From Orientallactaga sibirica (lineage: Eukaryota > Chordata > Mammalia > Rodentia > Dipodidae), in the NCBI GenBank assembly GCA_036365145.1, contig JAEOAD010002712.1:2933001-2997000 (forward strand): 64,000 bases of DNA. Direction: 5' to 3'. The stretch's first letter is position 1. Each line of letters begins with the position of its first letter. Positions 63,736 through 64,000 of the stretch are shown piece by piece. Made by a program: the position numbers and the translations under genes. A model generated the notes under the pieces. The model saw nothing but the letters and a program-made list of their open reading frames with translations. It did no database searches and was not told the origin of the DNA.

Positions 63736-64000
63736 GGTTTCAATGTAACCTTTTTTCCTCATTGTAAGACTAATCTTAGGTTAAAAACTTAATTCCATGT
63801 TTCAAGAAGGCCATTACAGAACCAGAAATCCAACCTTATTCTTTAGTAGATAAATTATTTCTCTATTGACAGAGAAAAGCAGAACGTGTATATGTACATA
63901 TTTATGTGTGTATACATGTAATATATATGCAATGCTGATATAGATCCTGGATGATCTCTGTATCTTTTAAATATCTAAACATACAAGTCTGTATCACTTT

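Larger units (their letters stand above)
61026..64000 (-). other. DTL: DTL intron, continuing beyond the window
   Basis: No further DTL exon was found before the right edge. Contains four SINEs; the rest (61030-61980, 62560-63110, 63740-64000) is unassigned intron. Confidence 0.8.

Overview
This is mammalian nuclear DNA, from a rodent and most likely a jerboa (Dipodidae). It is packed with B1 (7SL-derived) SINEs, with a second, tRNA-derived SINE that has a B2/ID-like head and a body I take to be the Dipodidae 'DIP' type, and with B4-like composite SINEs, rodent L1 and MaLR/ORR1-like LTRs. The species is an inference from the SINE mix; the rodent assignment is firm. No prokaryotic feature, CRISPR array or viral gene was found.

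Only one protein-coding gene is certain. The right end (about 51.7-64.0 kb, minus strand) is the 3' part of DTL (CDT2, denticleless), the substrate receptor of the CRL4 ubiquitin ligase that destroys CDT1, p21 and SET8 on PCNA-loaded chromatin. Three coding exons were read: 60893-61025 (end of the WD40 propeller), 55813-56639 (long Ser/Pro-rich tail) and 53392-53490 (C-terminal PIP box and stop), followed by a SINE-free 3' UTR to about 51.72 kb. The N-terminal exons lie beyond the window. The introns carry SINEs, an old L1 piece and a long LINE-2 copy lying antisense to DTL.

From 1 to about 51.7 kb the window is intergenic. The left edge holds the 5' half of an L1 (minus strand): a decayed ORF1 and a long 5' UTR containing a 43-bp tandem array. 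Several minus-strand L1 3' ends of one related family follow (11.3, 18.9, 34.8 and 37.1 kb), with a 37-bp minisatellite abutting one of them. Between them are dense nested SINEs, three ORR1-like LTRs and one possible MLT1, older L1M, MIR and a U6 snRNA pseudogene. The non-repeat stretches contain no recognisable gene. Two short minus-strand candidate terminal exons (4403-4561, hydrophobic; about 51503-51601) are noted as weak possibilities.

Long open frames elsewhere are mostly readings through SINEs, microsatellites, L1 or the minisatellite and were not called. SINE and LINE boundaries are by eye and good to roughly 10-20 bases.
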